A stretch of 54,917 bases of DNA, taken from contig JAVYKX010000001.1 in the NCBI GenBank assembly GCA_038741495.1, positions 1 to 54,917 on the forward strand. Reading direction: 5' to 3'. Positions within the stretch are counted from its first letter, which is position 1. Every line of letters begins with the position of its first letter. The notes beneath the pieces were generated by a model. That model ran no database searches, was not told the DNA's origin, and saw only the letters and a list, made by a program, of their open reading frames with translations. Made by a program: the position numbers and the translations under genes. Positions 45,769 to 53,075 of the stretch are shown one piece after another. The DNA comes from Thermofilum sp. (lineage in GTDB: Archaea > Thermoproteota > Thermoprotei > Thermofilales > Thermofilaceae).

Positions 45769-46080
45769 ATGCCTCAAAGGAGGAGGAAAGAGGCCGGCGA
45801 TCAGCCTCCTGCAACAGCGGATCTGACGAGCTTCTTTACGCAACCGGTTGGTAAGGAGGTGGAGCAGCCTCACCTAAGGGAGGATGTCGAGGCTTTAGTG
45901 CTGGCTCTTTTGAAGAGTAGGGGGCTGCTCACTCGGAGCGAGCTATACGAGTGGGCGAAGAAGCGAGGTATCAAGCCCGTTGAGCTATACAGGTCCCTTT
46001 CTTCTCTCCTGAGCAAGGGTCTCTTGGGCCGCAGGTTCGATGCCGAGAGAGAAGAATACGTGTTTTACCTCGCTCGGTGA
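45769..46080 (+). CDS. Small winged-helix protein with PIP-like motif
   Basis: A 103-residue basic protein. The N-terminal 30 residues are disordered and contain ATADLTSFF, which resembles a PCNA-binding box but lacks the glutamine. The rest is a winged-helix fold: REDVEALVLALLKSRGLLTR, SELYEWAKKRGIKPVELYRS, LLSKGLLGRRFDAEREEYVF. It may bind DNA. Its promoter carries a perfect palindrome, so it could regulate itself. It converges with the next gene. Confidence 0.65.
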   Translation: MPQRRRKEAGDQPPATADLTSFFTQPVGKEVEQPHLREDVEALVLALLKSRGLLTRSELYEWAKKRGIKPVELYRSLSSLLSKGLLGRRFDAEREEYVFYLAR

Positions 46081-46105
46081 TCTTTCCCATAGAAGCGGGA
46101 GCTAG

Positions 46106-46435
46106 CTACTTGGTGGATCTAAAGCGCTTTTTCACCTCCTGGTATTCCTCCTGCGGCACTCGGGAGGCTAGTCGCTTGCCTTCATCGGTTAGCACGATTT
46201 CGAACCCTCTGAGGACGATTAGCCCCTTATCCCTTAATCCTCGGAGAGCTTCAGCGAAACCTTCGCGTACCCTAGAGAAGTTGGGGTTACTGCGCGGCAT
46301 GAATTCTTCTGTGATGAACTCTGCTAGGAAATCCTCTGCTCCCTCTCCTCCCATTGCTTGAAAGTACATTTTGCCGCCGTACTCGTAGTACATGTACGCT
46401 AGGAGAAATCTTTCCACACCTGTTACAGCGCTCAT
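46106..46435 (-). CDS. Helical hypothetical protein, winged-helix-like
   Basis: A 109-residue protein with helices around VERFLLAYMYYEYGGKMYFQ and a C-terminal half that reads as a winged helix (FAEALRGLRDKGLIVLRGFE, VLTDEGKRLASRV). No family is recognised. A TATA-like GTTTTTTAAAC lies about 30 bases before the ATG at 46435, so the mRNA is probably leaderless. It lies tail to tail with the previous winged-helix gene with a 25-base gap. Confidence 0.6.
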   Translation of the reverse strand: MSAVTGVERFLLAYMYYEYGGKMYFQAMGGEGAEDFLAEFITEEFMPRSNPNFSRVREGFAEALRGLRDKGLIVLRGFEIVLTDEGKRLASRVPQEEYQEVKKRFRSTK

Positions 46436-46651
46436 GAGGACCGTGCCCCTTGCCTCAAGCCTGTTTAAAAAACTGTTTTCATCAGCTACTGCGATCGGCT
46501 GTAGAGCTTAGGAGTTGTAGCCTACGGCTCTAGAGAAGCTTGCTGCAGGAACCCTTACGAGATTTCACAGCAGGTTTACTCGCTTAAGTGTCGTCCACCG
46601 GGCTACAGCGAGGAAAAGTTAATATCTCGTAGGAGGGAGATAGCATACGCT

Positions 46652-46742
46652 GCGGCCGTAGTCTAGCCTGGCAGGATGGCGGCCTCCCATGACGCTGGGC
46701 GGAGAAAGCCGCAGATCCCGGGTTCAAATCCCGGCGGCCGCA
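46652..46742 (+). tRNA. tRNA-Gly (CCC) with a 17-nt intron
   Basis: The acceptor GCGGCCG/CGGCCGC and anticodon stem GCGGC/GCCGC hold the loop CTCCCA-A with anticodon CCC. The intron 46690-46706 is at the canonical 37/38 site. CTCC/GGAG is the central helix, with bulges CA|T and AA|A. CCA is encoded at 46743-46745. A TATA-like AAGTTAATATC lies about 30 bases upstream. Confidence 0.92.
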
Positions 46743-46834
46743 CCAGCAATTTCTCGACTTTAACCTGAAGCTTGGCTGCTACCTAGCTGTGCGCCGGTGC
46801 TCCAGCGCAAGTATTAACGCCTCTTGAACGGTTT

Positions 46835-47398
46835 GTGCACAGTATGCATAGAGCTTTGCGTCTAAAGAGCACTAGGGAAGCGAGAAGTGCTATGGCGTAC
46901 CCTTGGGGGTACGTGGTATTTGAGGATCCCCCCGAGTCGGTGCGGTTTGCAGCCGAGCTCATCGGGGATAGCATCGTGGTTACTGTCGGCGACGTAGTCA
47001 GCTGGAATTTTGCCAAATACTTTCGCTCCGACCTGATGGTCATTGACCGGAGAAGTAGGAGAGTCGCCACCGAGCGCCATCCCTCGCTTTCAGTGAGAAT
47101 TTACACGTGTGAGAATCCGCCCTCAACTCTCTCCTCCGAATGTTGGGAAGCACTCTCGAGAGCCTTATCCGATGTAAACCGCGGTCTACGTGCTGCCGTG
47201 CTCGTGAACGGGGAGGAGGATCTCCTCGCCATCCCCGCGATAATCCTCTGCCCCAAAGGGGGCTGGGTTGTCTACGGGAACTGGAAAGGTTTCCTCTGCC
47301 TTATCCCGTGCACTCCCCTGTTCAAGAGGATCGCGAGTACCCTCCTCGAAAGCTTCTTCGAGAAGGAGGGAGCGGACGAGCGAGACATTGCTCCTTAG
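46835..47398 (+). CDS. GTP-dependent dephospho-CoA kinase (DUF359)
   Basis: Last step of coenzyme A synthesis in archaea. The 187-residue protein has the DUF359 pattern: AYPWGYVVFEDPPES, VVTVGDVVSWNFAKYFRSDL, VIDRRSRR, and VNGEEDLLAIPAIILCPKGG. The 3' third overlaps the TFB-like gene on the other strand by 213 bases. The start is ATG at 46835 or 46844; a TATA-like GTATTAACG near 46810 supports a leaderless start. It stands just after tRNA-Gly. Confidence 0.85.
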   Translation: MHSMHRALRLKSTREARSAMAYPWGYVVFEDPPESVRFAAELIGDSIVVTVGDVVSWNFAKYFRSDLMVIDRRSRRVATERHPSLSVRIYTCENPPSTLSSECWEALSRALSDVNRGLRAAVLVNGEEDLLAIPAIILCPKGGWVVYGNWKGFLCLIPCTPLFKRIASTLLESFFEKEGADERDIAP

Positions 47399-48148
47399 CG
47401 ATGTGGCGGGAACGTTGGCTAAGCGCGCGAACCTGAATATGGGGATAGAGTAACCAGCTTGCTCGCAGCACACGTACACGATCGCTGCGGCTACGTTCTC
47501 GCGGCTGCGCCCAGTCACACTTTTTCGAACTACTTGTAGGATTTTCAAAGCTCTCCGCAGTAATTCTTCACTATTAACAGGTATAACGTGAGATGCGATT
47601 CTCGCGTAACGTGCAACAAGCTCGGTCCACGAAGCGTCATGCAGCCGGCCGCACTCGCGAAGATGGGCAAGAGCCCGCATCACGTCTCCAACGCTGATCC
47701 TAAAACCGCTTTCTCTTAGGTGAGCTACGACAGATTTAAGATTCACGCGTTTCCCCCTCTCTCTAGCTAGCAGGTACGCGAGTGCTATGAGGAGTGCTGC
47801 TCGGCTTACCGGTAGACTTTCCTTTGGAATCTTCCTCACCAACCGGTAGAACTCTTCCAGCACGATATCGCGCTCTGCGGGGGTCAGGTGTGCTACTCTC
47901 TGGAGCTCTGCAGCGAGCCTCCGGGCCCTACTCATCGCAGCAAAAAGCGCAGTGTGGCTGAGCTGAATCTGCCTCCACCTTAGAGTGCTCGAGTCAAGGA
48001 TGAAGCTGCCGTAACTCCAGCGATCTGGAGCTAGATGGCTATGCTCACCTTCATCGAAGACGACGTCCTGATACACGAGGCCGCACTGCTGGCAAACGTA
48101 CGTTCCCTTGTCTATAACCAGCACGCTGCCGCATTTCTCGCATTTCAC
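47186..48148 (-). CDS. tfb: Transcription factor B paralogue, divergent
   Basis: TFB bridges TBP and RNA polymerase. The N-terminal zinc ribbon is CEKCGSVLVIDKGTYVCQQC, followed by a linker unlike the usual B-reader, then two cyclin-like repeats (helices RLAAELQRVAHLTPAERD to LKSVVAHLRESGFRISVGDV, and SEELLRRALKILQVVRKSVT to FRFARLANVPATSLRSNVSL). It is more divergent than the main TFB of such archaea, so a specialised or second TFB is likely. The last 60 or so residues lie antisense to the dephospho-CoA kinase and do not look conserved. Confidence 0.82.
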   Translation of the reverse strand: MKCEKCGSVLVIDKGTYVCQQCGLVYQDVVFDEGEHSHLAPDRWSYGSFILDSSTLRWRQIQLSHTALFAAMSRARRLAAELQRVAHLTPAERDIVLEEFYRLVRKIPKESLPVSRAALLIALAYLLARERGKRVNLKSVVAHLRESGFRISVGDVMRALAHLRECGRLHDASWTELVARYARIASHVIPVNSEELLRRALKILQVVRKSVTGRSRENVAAAIVYVCCEQAGYSIPIFRFARLANVPATSLRSNVSLVRSLLLEEAFEEGTRDPLEQGSARDKAEETFPVPVDNPAPFGAEDYRGDGEEILLPVHEHGST

Positions 48149-48294
48149 GCGCTCAGCGAGGCGAGTATTCTCTATATAGCATAAAGGAGGGTCCGGCCGG
48201 GGTCGCCACCAGAAAGGTAAAAAACTTTTCGCAGCTCTGCGTGGGTGGGCGCGGATGACTTAGCGGATTGGCGGAGGAGTGCTGGGGCTACTGG

Positions 48295-48528
48295 TCAGTC
48301 TATCACAGGCATTGTGAGAGTTCTTCTCACGCCTGAGATTCGCCTGATATGATTCGTCACAGTTTCTCTGATCTCGAGATCGCTTTCTCCTGTTACTTTC
48401 ACGATAATGTCGTACACTCCGTAAAGCATGTGAGCCTCGGCTACGCCCGGTGTCCGGCGGAGCTCCTCTAGAACCTTGCTCTCCTTCCCGATGTCGCAGT
48501 TTATCAGAACGTATGCTATCTTTACCAT
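48295..48528 (-). CDS. Stand-alone Lrp/AsnC ligand-binding (RAM) domain protein
   Basis: From ATG at 48528 the 77-residue protein is the effector domain of Lrp regulators without the HTH: AYVLINCDIGKESKVLEELR, GVAEAHMLYGVYDIIVKVTG, ETVTNHIRRISGVRRTLTM. Such proteins bind amino acids and can pair with full-length Lrp. A TATA element 22-31 bases before the ATG supports this start over the longer frame to 48615. Confidence 0.88.
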   Translation of the reverse strand: MVKIAYVLINCDIGKESKVLEELRRTPGVAEAHMLYGVYDIIVKVTGESDLEIRETVTNHIRRISGVRRTLTMPVID

Positions 48529-48548
48529 CACAGGTATAGGGTTCTCGG

Positions 48549-48559
48549 GCTTTTTAAAC
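48549..48559 (-). promoter_or_regulatory. TATA box of the Lrp-domain gene
   Basis: Minus-strand GTTTAAAAAGC is centred about 27 bases before the ATG at 48528, giving a leaderless mRNA. Confidence 0.6.
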
Positions 48560-48569
48560 CCTTGGGCCT

Positions 48570-48720
48570 TCCCGACTCGGGCCCCCATTTCACCGGGGCC
48601 CTTGTCACCGGTCACGAGGCCCCGCTGAGGGGAACCCCTCCCCGCGGCGGAACCGCGGGGGAAACCCCCGAGGGCCGCTTTCCGCGGCCCGGTTGGCCCC
48701 GGGGGCGGCTGGAGGCTGGA
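48570..48720. other. Very GC-rich array of hairpins, candidate structured RNA
   Basis: Four strong stems lie in a row: GGGCCCC/GGGGCCC (48579-48601), GAGG/CCTC (48627-48640), CCCCGCGG/CCGCGGGG with loop CGGAA (48640-48660) and GGGCCGC/GCGGCCC with loop TTTCC (48672-48690). An alternative GGGGG-AAA-CCCCC overlaps the third. The GC content is far above the window average, a known mark of structured RNA in hyperthermophiles. No SRP RNA or RNase P RNA signature was found. The strand is undecided. Confidence 0.45.
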
Positions 48721-48759
48721 GCTGGGTCTCTGGCGGTTCCGCGCCGAAGCTGTGCTTCC

Positions 48760-48885
48760 TCACAGCTTGACCTCTATCCTCACCTCTGGGAGCCCCCAGA
48801 ACTTCGGCGGTAGCTTGGGCTCGAGGCCGAGCGTTTTGACTGCCCGCAGCCACACGTTGAGGGCGGTGAGCCTCTGCCTATCCAT
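48760..48885 (-). CDS. 41-residue ORF, unknown
   Basis: Reads MDRQRLTALNVWLRAVKTLG then LEPKLPPKFWGLPEVRIEVK. The composition is protein-like, but no family is recognised and the neighbourhood is full of broken genes. It could be a tiny gene or the end of a lost one. Confidence 0.3.
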   Translation of the reverse strand: MDRQRLTALNVWLRAVKTLGLEPKLPPKFWGLPEVRIEVKL

Positions 48886-48923
48886 CGTGAGGCCGCAGCG
48901 CGGTTAAACCCTCTCCTTCCTGC

Positions 48924-49263
48924 TCAACCCCCTTCTGGACCCACGCTAGAGATGGGAAAGGGGGTTAAAACGGTGATCCAGCGGCCCGCGAACCTCTTAG
49001 CCAGCGCGTCGAGGATCTCCTCCTCACTCCCGTACATCTCCAGCTCCTCTTCGTCCGTCAGCCTGGCGTGCACGAGCATGAGAACCCCTTCACTTCAACC
49101 ACCAGCTCCTCGTGGGGCCGGAGCCTTACGGCCCGCAGAACCGGCTTGCCCCTCGCAGCTCTGTGGAGATCACGGTGCCCGGAGGCTACCAGTTCACCGG
49201 CTCGTACCCCTCAGGCTTGTGCACCAGCACGCTCCCGTCCTGCTTCACAATGATGACGCGCTC
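48924..49263 (-). pseudogene. Decayed NucS/EndoMS-like (DUF91) nuclease, N-terminal part
   Basis: Minus-strand fragments give GERVIIVKQDGSVLVHKPEG, YEPVNW-stop-PPGTVISTEL, then in shifted frames KPVLRAVRLRPHEELVVEVK and LVHARLTDEEELEMYGSEEE. This order matches the N-terminal domain of NucS, a mismatch/branched-DNA endonuclease, whose motif NWQPPG is recognisable with the glutamine codon turned into TAG. The C-terminal nuclease domain is missing. At least one stop and two frameshifts make it non-functional. Confidence 0.6.
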
Positions 49264-49570
49264 CCCCGGCCCAAGCGTCGAAGAGGCATGTAAGCCTCCT
49301 CAAGCCTGGCCACGTAGTGCAGGCTCACCCCGTCCTCCAACAACGTGAGAGGCCCAGGAGCTAGCCTGCCCAACTCCCTCACCAACCTCCTCAAGGAGCG
49401 CGCCCTCGGGCAGGAGCCCGCCTCCAGGAGCAGCCTGCACTTGAGAGCGAGCTGAAGGCGGCAAGATCCCACTCCCCGACGCTGATAAGGTGCTCGGCGT
49501 TCCGCAAGAAGCCCTCAGCCCGCCCGCAGAGGAGCCTTACCTCCTCAAGCGACAGCCGCATCACCCTCAT
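49264..49570 (-). pseudogene. Frameshifted HEPN-domain gene
   Basis: From ATG at 49570, about 20 bases after a TATA-like AAATTAATC, the frame reads SLEEVRLLCGRAEGFLRNAE, HLISVGEWDLAAF and then shifts near 49460 to LQLALKCRLLLEAGSCPRAR, SLRRLVRELGRLAP and VARLEEAYMPLRRL. This is the HEPN helical fold (often the toxin or ribonuclease of HEPN/MNT pairs), with the segment between AAF and LALK shortened. It runs directly into the NucS remnant, so two broken genes are joined. No intact MNT partner is adjacent. Confidence 0.6.
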
Positions 49571-49641
49571 GACCGTCTAGGCTTGATGATTAATTTGCGT
49601 GGTGTGCGCGGAACGATGAGGATCGAAAGGCGGCGGTACGC

Positions 49642-49648
49642 ATATAAC
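49642..49648 (+). promoter_or_regulatory. TATA box of vapBC
   Basis: ATATAAC is about 25 bases before the ATG at 49671, supporting a leaderless antitoxin mRNA. Confidence 0.5.
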
Positions 49649-49670
49649 TATGTAGCTATAAAGTTGAATG

Positions 49671-49907
49671 GTGATGTTGTTGAAGAGGTACGCGACGATC
49701 TCTGTCCCCGCTGAGGTGAAGGAGGTGCTGGAGAAGGCGAAGGGGGACATGGAGTGGGGAGAGTTTCTCCTCAAGCTCTACCTGGAGGCTAGGAGGATCA
49801 AGAGGGAGAACGCTTTCAGAGAGCTGGCTGAGCTGCTGAGCGGAGAGGATCTTGAGGCGATCGCCCAGTCATCGGAGGAGTTCAGGAAGGGGTTCGCGCT
49901 CGGATGA
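49671..49907 (+). CDS. vapB: VapB-type antitoxin
   Basis: A 78-residue protein that would bind and silence the VapC toxin and repress its own promoter. The N-terminus LLKRYATISVPAEVKEVLEK is a strand-helix typical of small DNA-binding antitoxins, and the C-terminal half (ELAELLSGEDLEAIAQSSEE) would wrap the toxin. The stop overlaps the toxin start (ATGA), so the pair is translationally coupled. GTG at 49668 is an alternative start. Confidence 0.8.
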   Translation: MMLLKRYATISVPAEVKEVLEKAKGDMEWGEFLLKLYLEARRIKRENAFRELAELLSGEDLEAIAQSSEEFRKGFALG

Positions 49908-50257
49908 AGCTGTTTGACACGAGCTGGCTCATCGAGCTGTTCAGGAGGAAGTCGTTCGAGGAGGGCGCGATATCGATCGTGACTTTAATCGAAGTCCTCA
50001 GAGGGGTTCCTGCGGGAAAGCGCGATGCCGTAAAGAGGCTTCTCGAGGAGAGCTTCGACGTCATCAACCTCGACAACGATGTCGTAAGGGTCTACTGCGA
50101 GCTATACGATGAGCTCAAGAAGCGGGGGTCACCTGTACCGGACGCCGACCTACTCATCGCTTCGACAGCGATCGCCCATAACCTCGTGCTGAAGTCTAAG
50201 GATAGGCACTTCAAGGAGCTGGTAAGCCACGGCTTGAAGCTGGAGCTTGTCGAATAA
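49904..50257 (+). CDS. vapC: VapC toxin, PIN-domain ribonuclease
   Basis: A 117-residue PIN-domain RNase. The acidic metal site is visible: Asp5 in LFDTSWLIELF, Glu in VTLIEVLRGVP, and Asp in VPDADLLIASTAIAHN, with a further Asp in KSKDRHFKEL. Length and motif order fit VapC. The toxin likely cuts tRNA or rRNA; the target is unknown. It overlaps vapB by 4 bases, forming a complete toxin-antitoxin module in the accessory part of the window. Confidence 0.9.
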   Translation: MKLFDTSWLIELFRRKSFEEGAISIVTLIEVLRGVPAGKRDAVKRLLEESFDVINLDNDVVRVYCELYDELKKRGSPVPDADLLIASTAIAHNLVLKSKDRHFKELVSHGLKLELVE

Positions 50258-50408
50258 TTTATGCGAGAAGCCCGCGCGGCTTCCGGGTGCTCTCAGCGGG
50301 CTTCAGTGACCATCTCACGAACCTCTTCTAGCGCAATCCTGTCCATATGGATACGGTCAGAGGCATTGGCAGCAGGCTTCTCGAGCAGAACAGCGCGCGG
50401 GAGTTAGG

Positions 50409-50416
50409 TTTATAAG
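50409..50416 (+). promoter_or_regulatory. TATA box of the DUF438 gene
   Basis: TTTATAAG lies about 40 bases before the ATG at 50452, and AGGTGG (50441-50446) lies 5 bases before it, which favours this ATG over the GTG at 50443. Confidence 0.6.
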
Positions 50417-50451
50417 TGGTTTATGACAGGGTAATTTGACAGGTGGCAAAT

Positions 50452-51747
50452 ATGGAAGCTCAGAAAATTGAGCTGGTTAAAAGCCTCTTGAGGAGGCTGC
50501 ACGAGGGGGCGAACGTAGAGGAGTTGAAGAGGGAGTTCAGGCAAGTCTTATCAACGGTGCAGCCCTGGGAGATACCTCTTATCGAGCAGCAGCTAGTGAA
50601 GGAGGGGGTACCGATCTCCGAGATTCTGAAGCTCTGCGACCTACACGTGGACCTCTTCCGGGAGTACCTAGCCGGAAGGGAGCTGAGGGAGGTGCCGGAG
50701 GGTCACCCGCTGGACCTCCTCCTCAAGGAGAACGAGCTGCTGCTGAAGCTGTCGGAGCAATTGAGCGTTGTAGCCGGAGCCTTGCAGTCCGCGCGCGACG
50801 AGGAGTTGAAGCCTCTCTTCGAGCAGATGAAAGCCCTGCTACGCGGCCTGCGCGGGATTAGGACCCACTACAGGAAGGTTCAGATGCTCATCTTCCCCTA
50901 CTTGGAAAGGAGGGGGATCGTAGCGATCCCCCGGGTTCTCTGGGGCCGCGAGGATGGGGTTATCGTGAAGCTAAGGGTTCTCCTCAAGAAGGTTGAGGGT
51001 GAGCTCTCGCCCAGTGAGGTAAGGATGGTGGCCGAGGAGGCTCTGAAGCTGGCTAGAGAAGTGTCGGAGCTCGTCTTCAGGGAGAACAAGATCCTCTACC
51101 CCGCTGTTTTCACCCTCTTCGGCGAGGGTGAGTGGGCCGCGATCGCTGAAGAGGCAGAGAAAATCGGCTACTTGGTGAAGCCCGAGAGAAAGTGGGAGCC
51201 GGGGGCGGAGCCCCTGCTCCCATACCAGGTGGACCCCCAGATCAGCGGTGAAGCCGTTGAGAGGCTGCCGCCCGAGTTCAGGGAGACGGCTCTCCTGAGG
51301 CTAGAGCCCGACGTGTACCAGCTGAAGCGCGAAGGAGACCTCGACCTACGTACGGGCTTCCTCACCCCAGGAGAGGTGAAGGGCATCTTCGAAGCGCTGC
51401 CCATTGAAGTCACCTTCGCTGACGCAAGCGATAGGGTTAGGTTCTACTGTGACGGCCGTCTCCCCTCAGTGTTCGTCAGGACGAGGACTATCCTCGGCAG
51501 GAGGCTGCTCTTCTGCCACCCACCGCGCCTCGAGAGGCTAGTGAACGAAACCGTGGAAGCGCTGAAGAGGGGTGAGGCCGACTACAGGGAGTTCTGGACG
51601 AGGATCGGCGATCGGGTAGTCAGAGTCTTCATCTCTGCTGTCCGGGACGAGGGGGGTAACTACCTCGGAGCGGTGGAAGTGGTTGAGGACTTCACTGAAG
51701 TGCTAAAGAATCCGGAGGAAGTGCTGAAGAAGGTGGTGGTGCTCTGA
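50452..51747 (+). CDS. DUF438-hemerythrin-PAS sensor protein
   Basis: A 431-residue soluble protein. The N-terminal DUF438 domain (KIELVKSLLRRLHEGANVEE through EGVPISEILKLCDLHVDLFR) is followed by a hemerythrin-like helical bundle (EGHPLDLLLKENELLLKLSE, GIRTHYRKVQMLIFPYLERR, RENKILYPAVFTLFGEGEWA) and a C-terminal PAS domain (FEALPIEVTFADASDRVRFY, LLFCHPPRLERLVNE). Such proteins are thought to sense oxygen, NO or redox state. It is followed after 5 bases by an HTH regulator, which it may control. Confidence 0.85.
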   Translation: MEAQKIELVKSLLRRLHEGANVEELKREFRQVLSTVQPWEIPLIEQQLVKEGVPISEILKLCDLHVDLFREYLAGRELREVPEGHPLDLLLKENELLLKLSEQLSVVAGALQSARDEELKPLFEQMKALLRGLRGIRTHYRKVQMLIFPYLERRGIVAIPRVLWGREDGVIVKLRVLLKKVEGELSPSEVRMVAEEALKLAREVSELVFRENKILYPAVFTLFGEGEWAAIAEEAEKIGYLVKPERKWEPGAEPLLPYQVDPQISGEAVERLPPEFRETALLRLEPDVYQLKREGDLDLRTGFLTPGEVKGIFEALPIEVTFADASDRVRFYCDGRLPSVFVRTRTILGRRLLFCHPPRLERLVNETVEALKRGEADYREFWTRIGDRVVRVFISAVRDEGGNYLGAVEVVEDFTEVLKNPEEVLKKVVVL

Positions 51748-51752
51748 TCCCG

Positions 51753-52175
51753 GTGCTCGAGCTGGGTGCGAGATACATCACTCCCTACATCATGAGGAGG
51801 CTCGTGGAGGCGCTCGTCAATGAGCACGGCCTTAGCAGGGTTAAGGCTGCAGCAGCCCTGGGCATCTCACCTTCGGCGGTGACGCGCTACCTGAAGGGGG
51901 AGAGGGGGTCGCAGATAGACTTGAGAGACCGCAGTGACGTTGAAGAGCTCATCTCACGCCTAGCTTCTCGAGCCGCCTCACACCCGCTGAGCGAGCTCGA
52001 GCTCCAACTGGAGGTGGCCAGGATCGCGCTGTACATCATGGGTAAGGGGTACGCTTGCCCCCTCCACTTCAGGCTTGAACCCTCACCGAGATCCACCGGC
52101 TGCAGGGTTTGCCTAAGCCTCTTCGGCCCCAGCACCCCCAACTCCTCTCCTTCAGCGGGTGAACACCAGCTCTAA
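51753..52175 (+). CDS. HTH transcriptional regulator, COG2522-like
   Basis: A 140-residue protein with an N-terminal helix-turn-helix: YITPYIMRRLVEALVNEHGL, SRVKAAAALGISPSAVTRYL. The C-terminal half has CPLHF and CRVC, which may bind a metal. The tail is Ser/Pro-rich. The start is GTG at 51753, 5 bases after the DUF438 gene, so the two form an operon: a likely sensor-regulator pair. The 3' end overlaps a small convergent gene by 24 bases. Confidence 0.78.
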   Translation: MLELGARYITPYIMRRLVEALVNEHGLSRVKAAAALGISPSAVTRYLKGERGSQIDLRDRSDVEELISRLASRAASHPLSELELQLEVARIALYIMGKGYACPLHFRLEPSPRSTGCRVCLSLFGPSTPNSSPSAGEHQL

Positions 52176-52370
52176 GGCCGCCTCCGTGCGAGTCACCAGG
52201 ATCAGAACGGCTGCCACGACCACCACAATACAGGCTCCGCCGAGCACTGGGGATATGAAGTGGAGCGGAGTTGCTAGGAGCAGCGAGTCCAGGAGCACTA
52301 TCAGCTCGAACGACAGGAACCTAGTCACTCTGCTCGGGCTGGCTAAGCTGAGGAAATAAACCAGGTTCAC
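52152..52370 (-). CDS. Small two-helix membrane protein, unknown
   Basis: A 72-residue protein with two hydrophobic segments (LSFELIVLLDSLLLATPLHF and VLGGACIVVVVAAVLILVTR). No family recognised. The start GTG at 52370 overlaps the stop of another short hydrophobic frame (GTGA), which suggests a coupled pair. Confidence 0.45.
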   Translation of the reverse strand: MNLVYFLSLASPSRVTRFLSFELIVLLDSLLLATPLHFISPVLGGACIVVVVAAVLILVTRTEAALELVFTR

Positions 52371-52486
52371 GGTCCCCAGTAGACTTCAACGGCTATCCCC
52401 GCGAGGAAGATGAGCGCTACTATGGGCAGTATCTGCTCTGACGAGGGGGCGCTGGTGGTGAGGACGGCGAGCGGGGAGGTGCTCAC
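52367..52486 (-). CDS. 39-residue single-helix membrane ORF
   Basis: From GTG at 52486 the frame ends in ILPIVALIFLAGIAVEVYWG, a clear membrane helix, and its TGA overlaps the start of the next gene. It conflicts with the plus-strand frame that begins at 52410. Kept at low confidence. Confidence 0.3.
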   Translation of the reverse strand: MSTSPLAVLTTSAPSSEQILPIVALIFLAGIAVEVYWGP

Positions 52487-53075
52487 CCTCGGCGGTGAGG
52501 GGCTGGAGGCGCTTAAGCTCCCTCCGGTTGAGAGGTGGTGCGATTTCCCGTGCGGGGTGCTCGAGAGGGCTGCTAGAGCAATGGAGGGGGAGTGGGGGTT
52601 CGCGGGACTCGAGCTGGAGGGCGACTTGCTGACGGTGAGCTTCAACGGCTTGAGGTGGAGGGCTGTGCTGGGAGGCTGCAGCTGCAGCTTCAAAGCGGAG
52701 GTGAACGTGCACACGCTGAGGAAGATCCACGAGGTCTTCAGAGCCGCGGGGCTGAAGCCGGTGAGCGTAGCGTTCAACACCCTGGGGCGCACGGTGCTGA
52801 TGAGGCTGAGGGGCGGGTGGCTCACCCTCTACAAGCCTTCGCCACGGGGTGAAAGCATGGAGCGGCTGGCGTGCGGCGAAGGCAGGAAAGGGCTGAGGGC
52901 GAGGCTAGAGGAGTGGGTCGAGAAGCGCGGAGCCGAGCTCCAGGAGCTTTTCGGCGAGTACGGGTTCGGGGGTTGGCGCTCGGAGGCTGCTGCGCCGCGC
53001 AGTGAGGAACGCTGTCTTCTTCAGCCTGCCCCGCAGCCTGCTGAGCTAGTACAGCTCGCTGATCGAAGAGGTTAG
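52410..53075 (+). CDS. Hypothetical protein, unknown
   Basis: A 221-residue frame. The first 130 residues are strand-rich (GALVVRTASGEVLTLGGEGL, FAGLELEGDLLTVSFNGLRW, KAEVNVHTLRKIHEVFRAAG) and look protein-like; the later part (LRARLEEWVEKRGAELQELF) is helical. The last 30 residues lie over the decayed gene in another frame. No family recognised. The start could also be GTG at 52452. Probably specific to this lineage. Confidence 0.45.
   Translation: MSATMGSICSDEGALVVRTASGEVLTLGGEGLEALKLPPVERWCDFPCGVLERAARAMEGEWGFAGLELEGDLLTVSFNGLRWRAVLGGCSCSFKAEVNVHTLRKIHEVFRAAGLKPVSVAFNTLGRTVLMRLRGGWLTLYKPSPRGESMERLACGEGRKGLRARLEEWVEKRGAELQELFGEYGFGGWRSEAAAPRSEERCLLQPAPQPAELVQLADRRG

Noticed and set aside
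48570-48720. SRP RNA or RNase P RNA
   Set aside because: No GGAAG-type apical loop or SRP Alu signature and no P4 core sequence on either strand.
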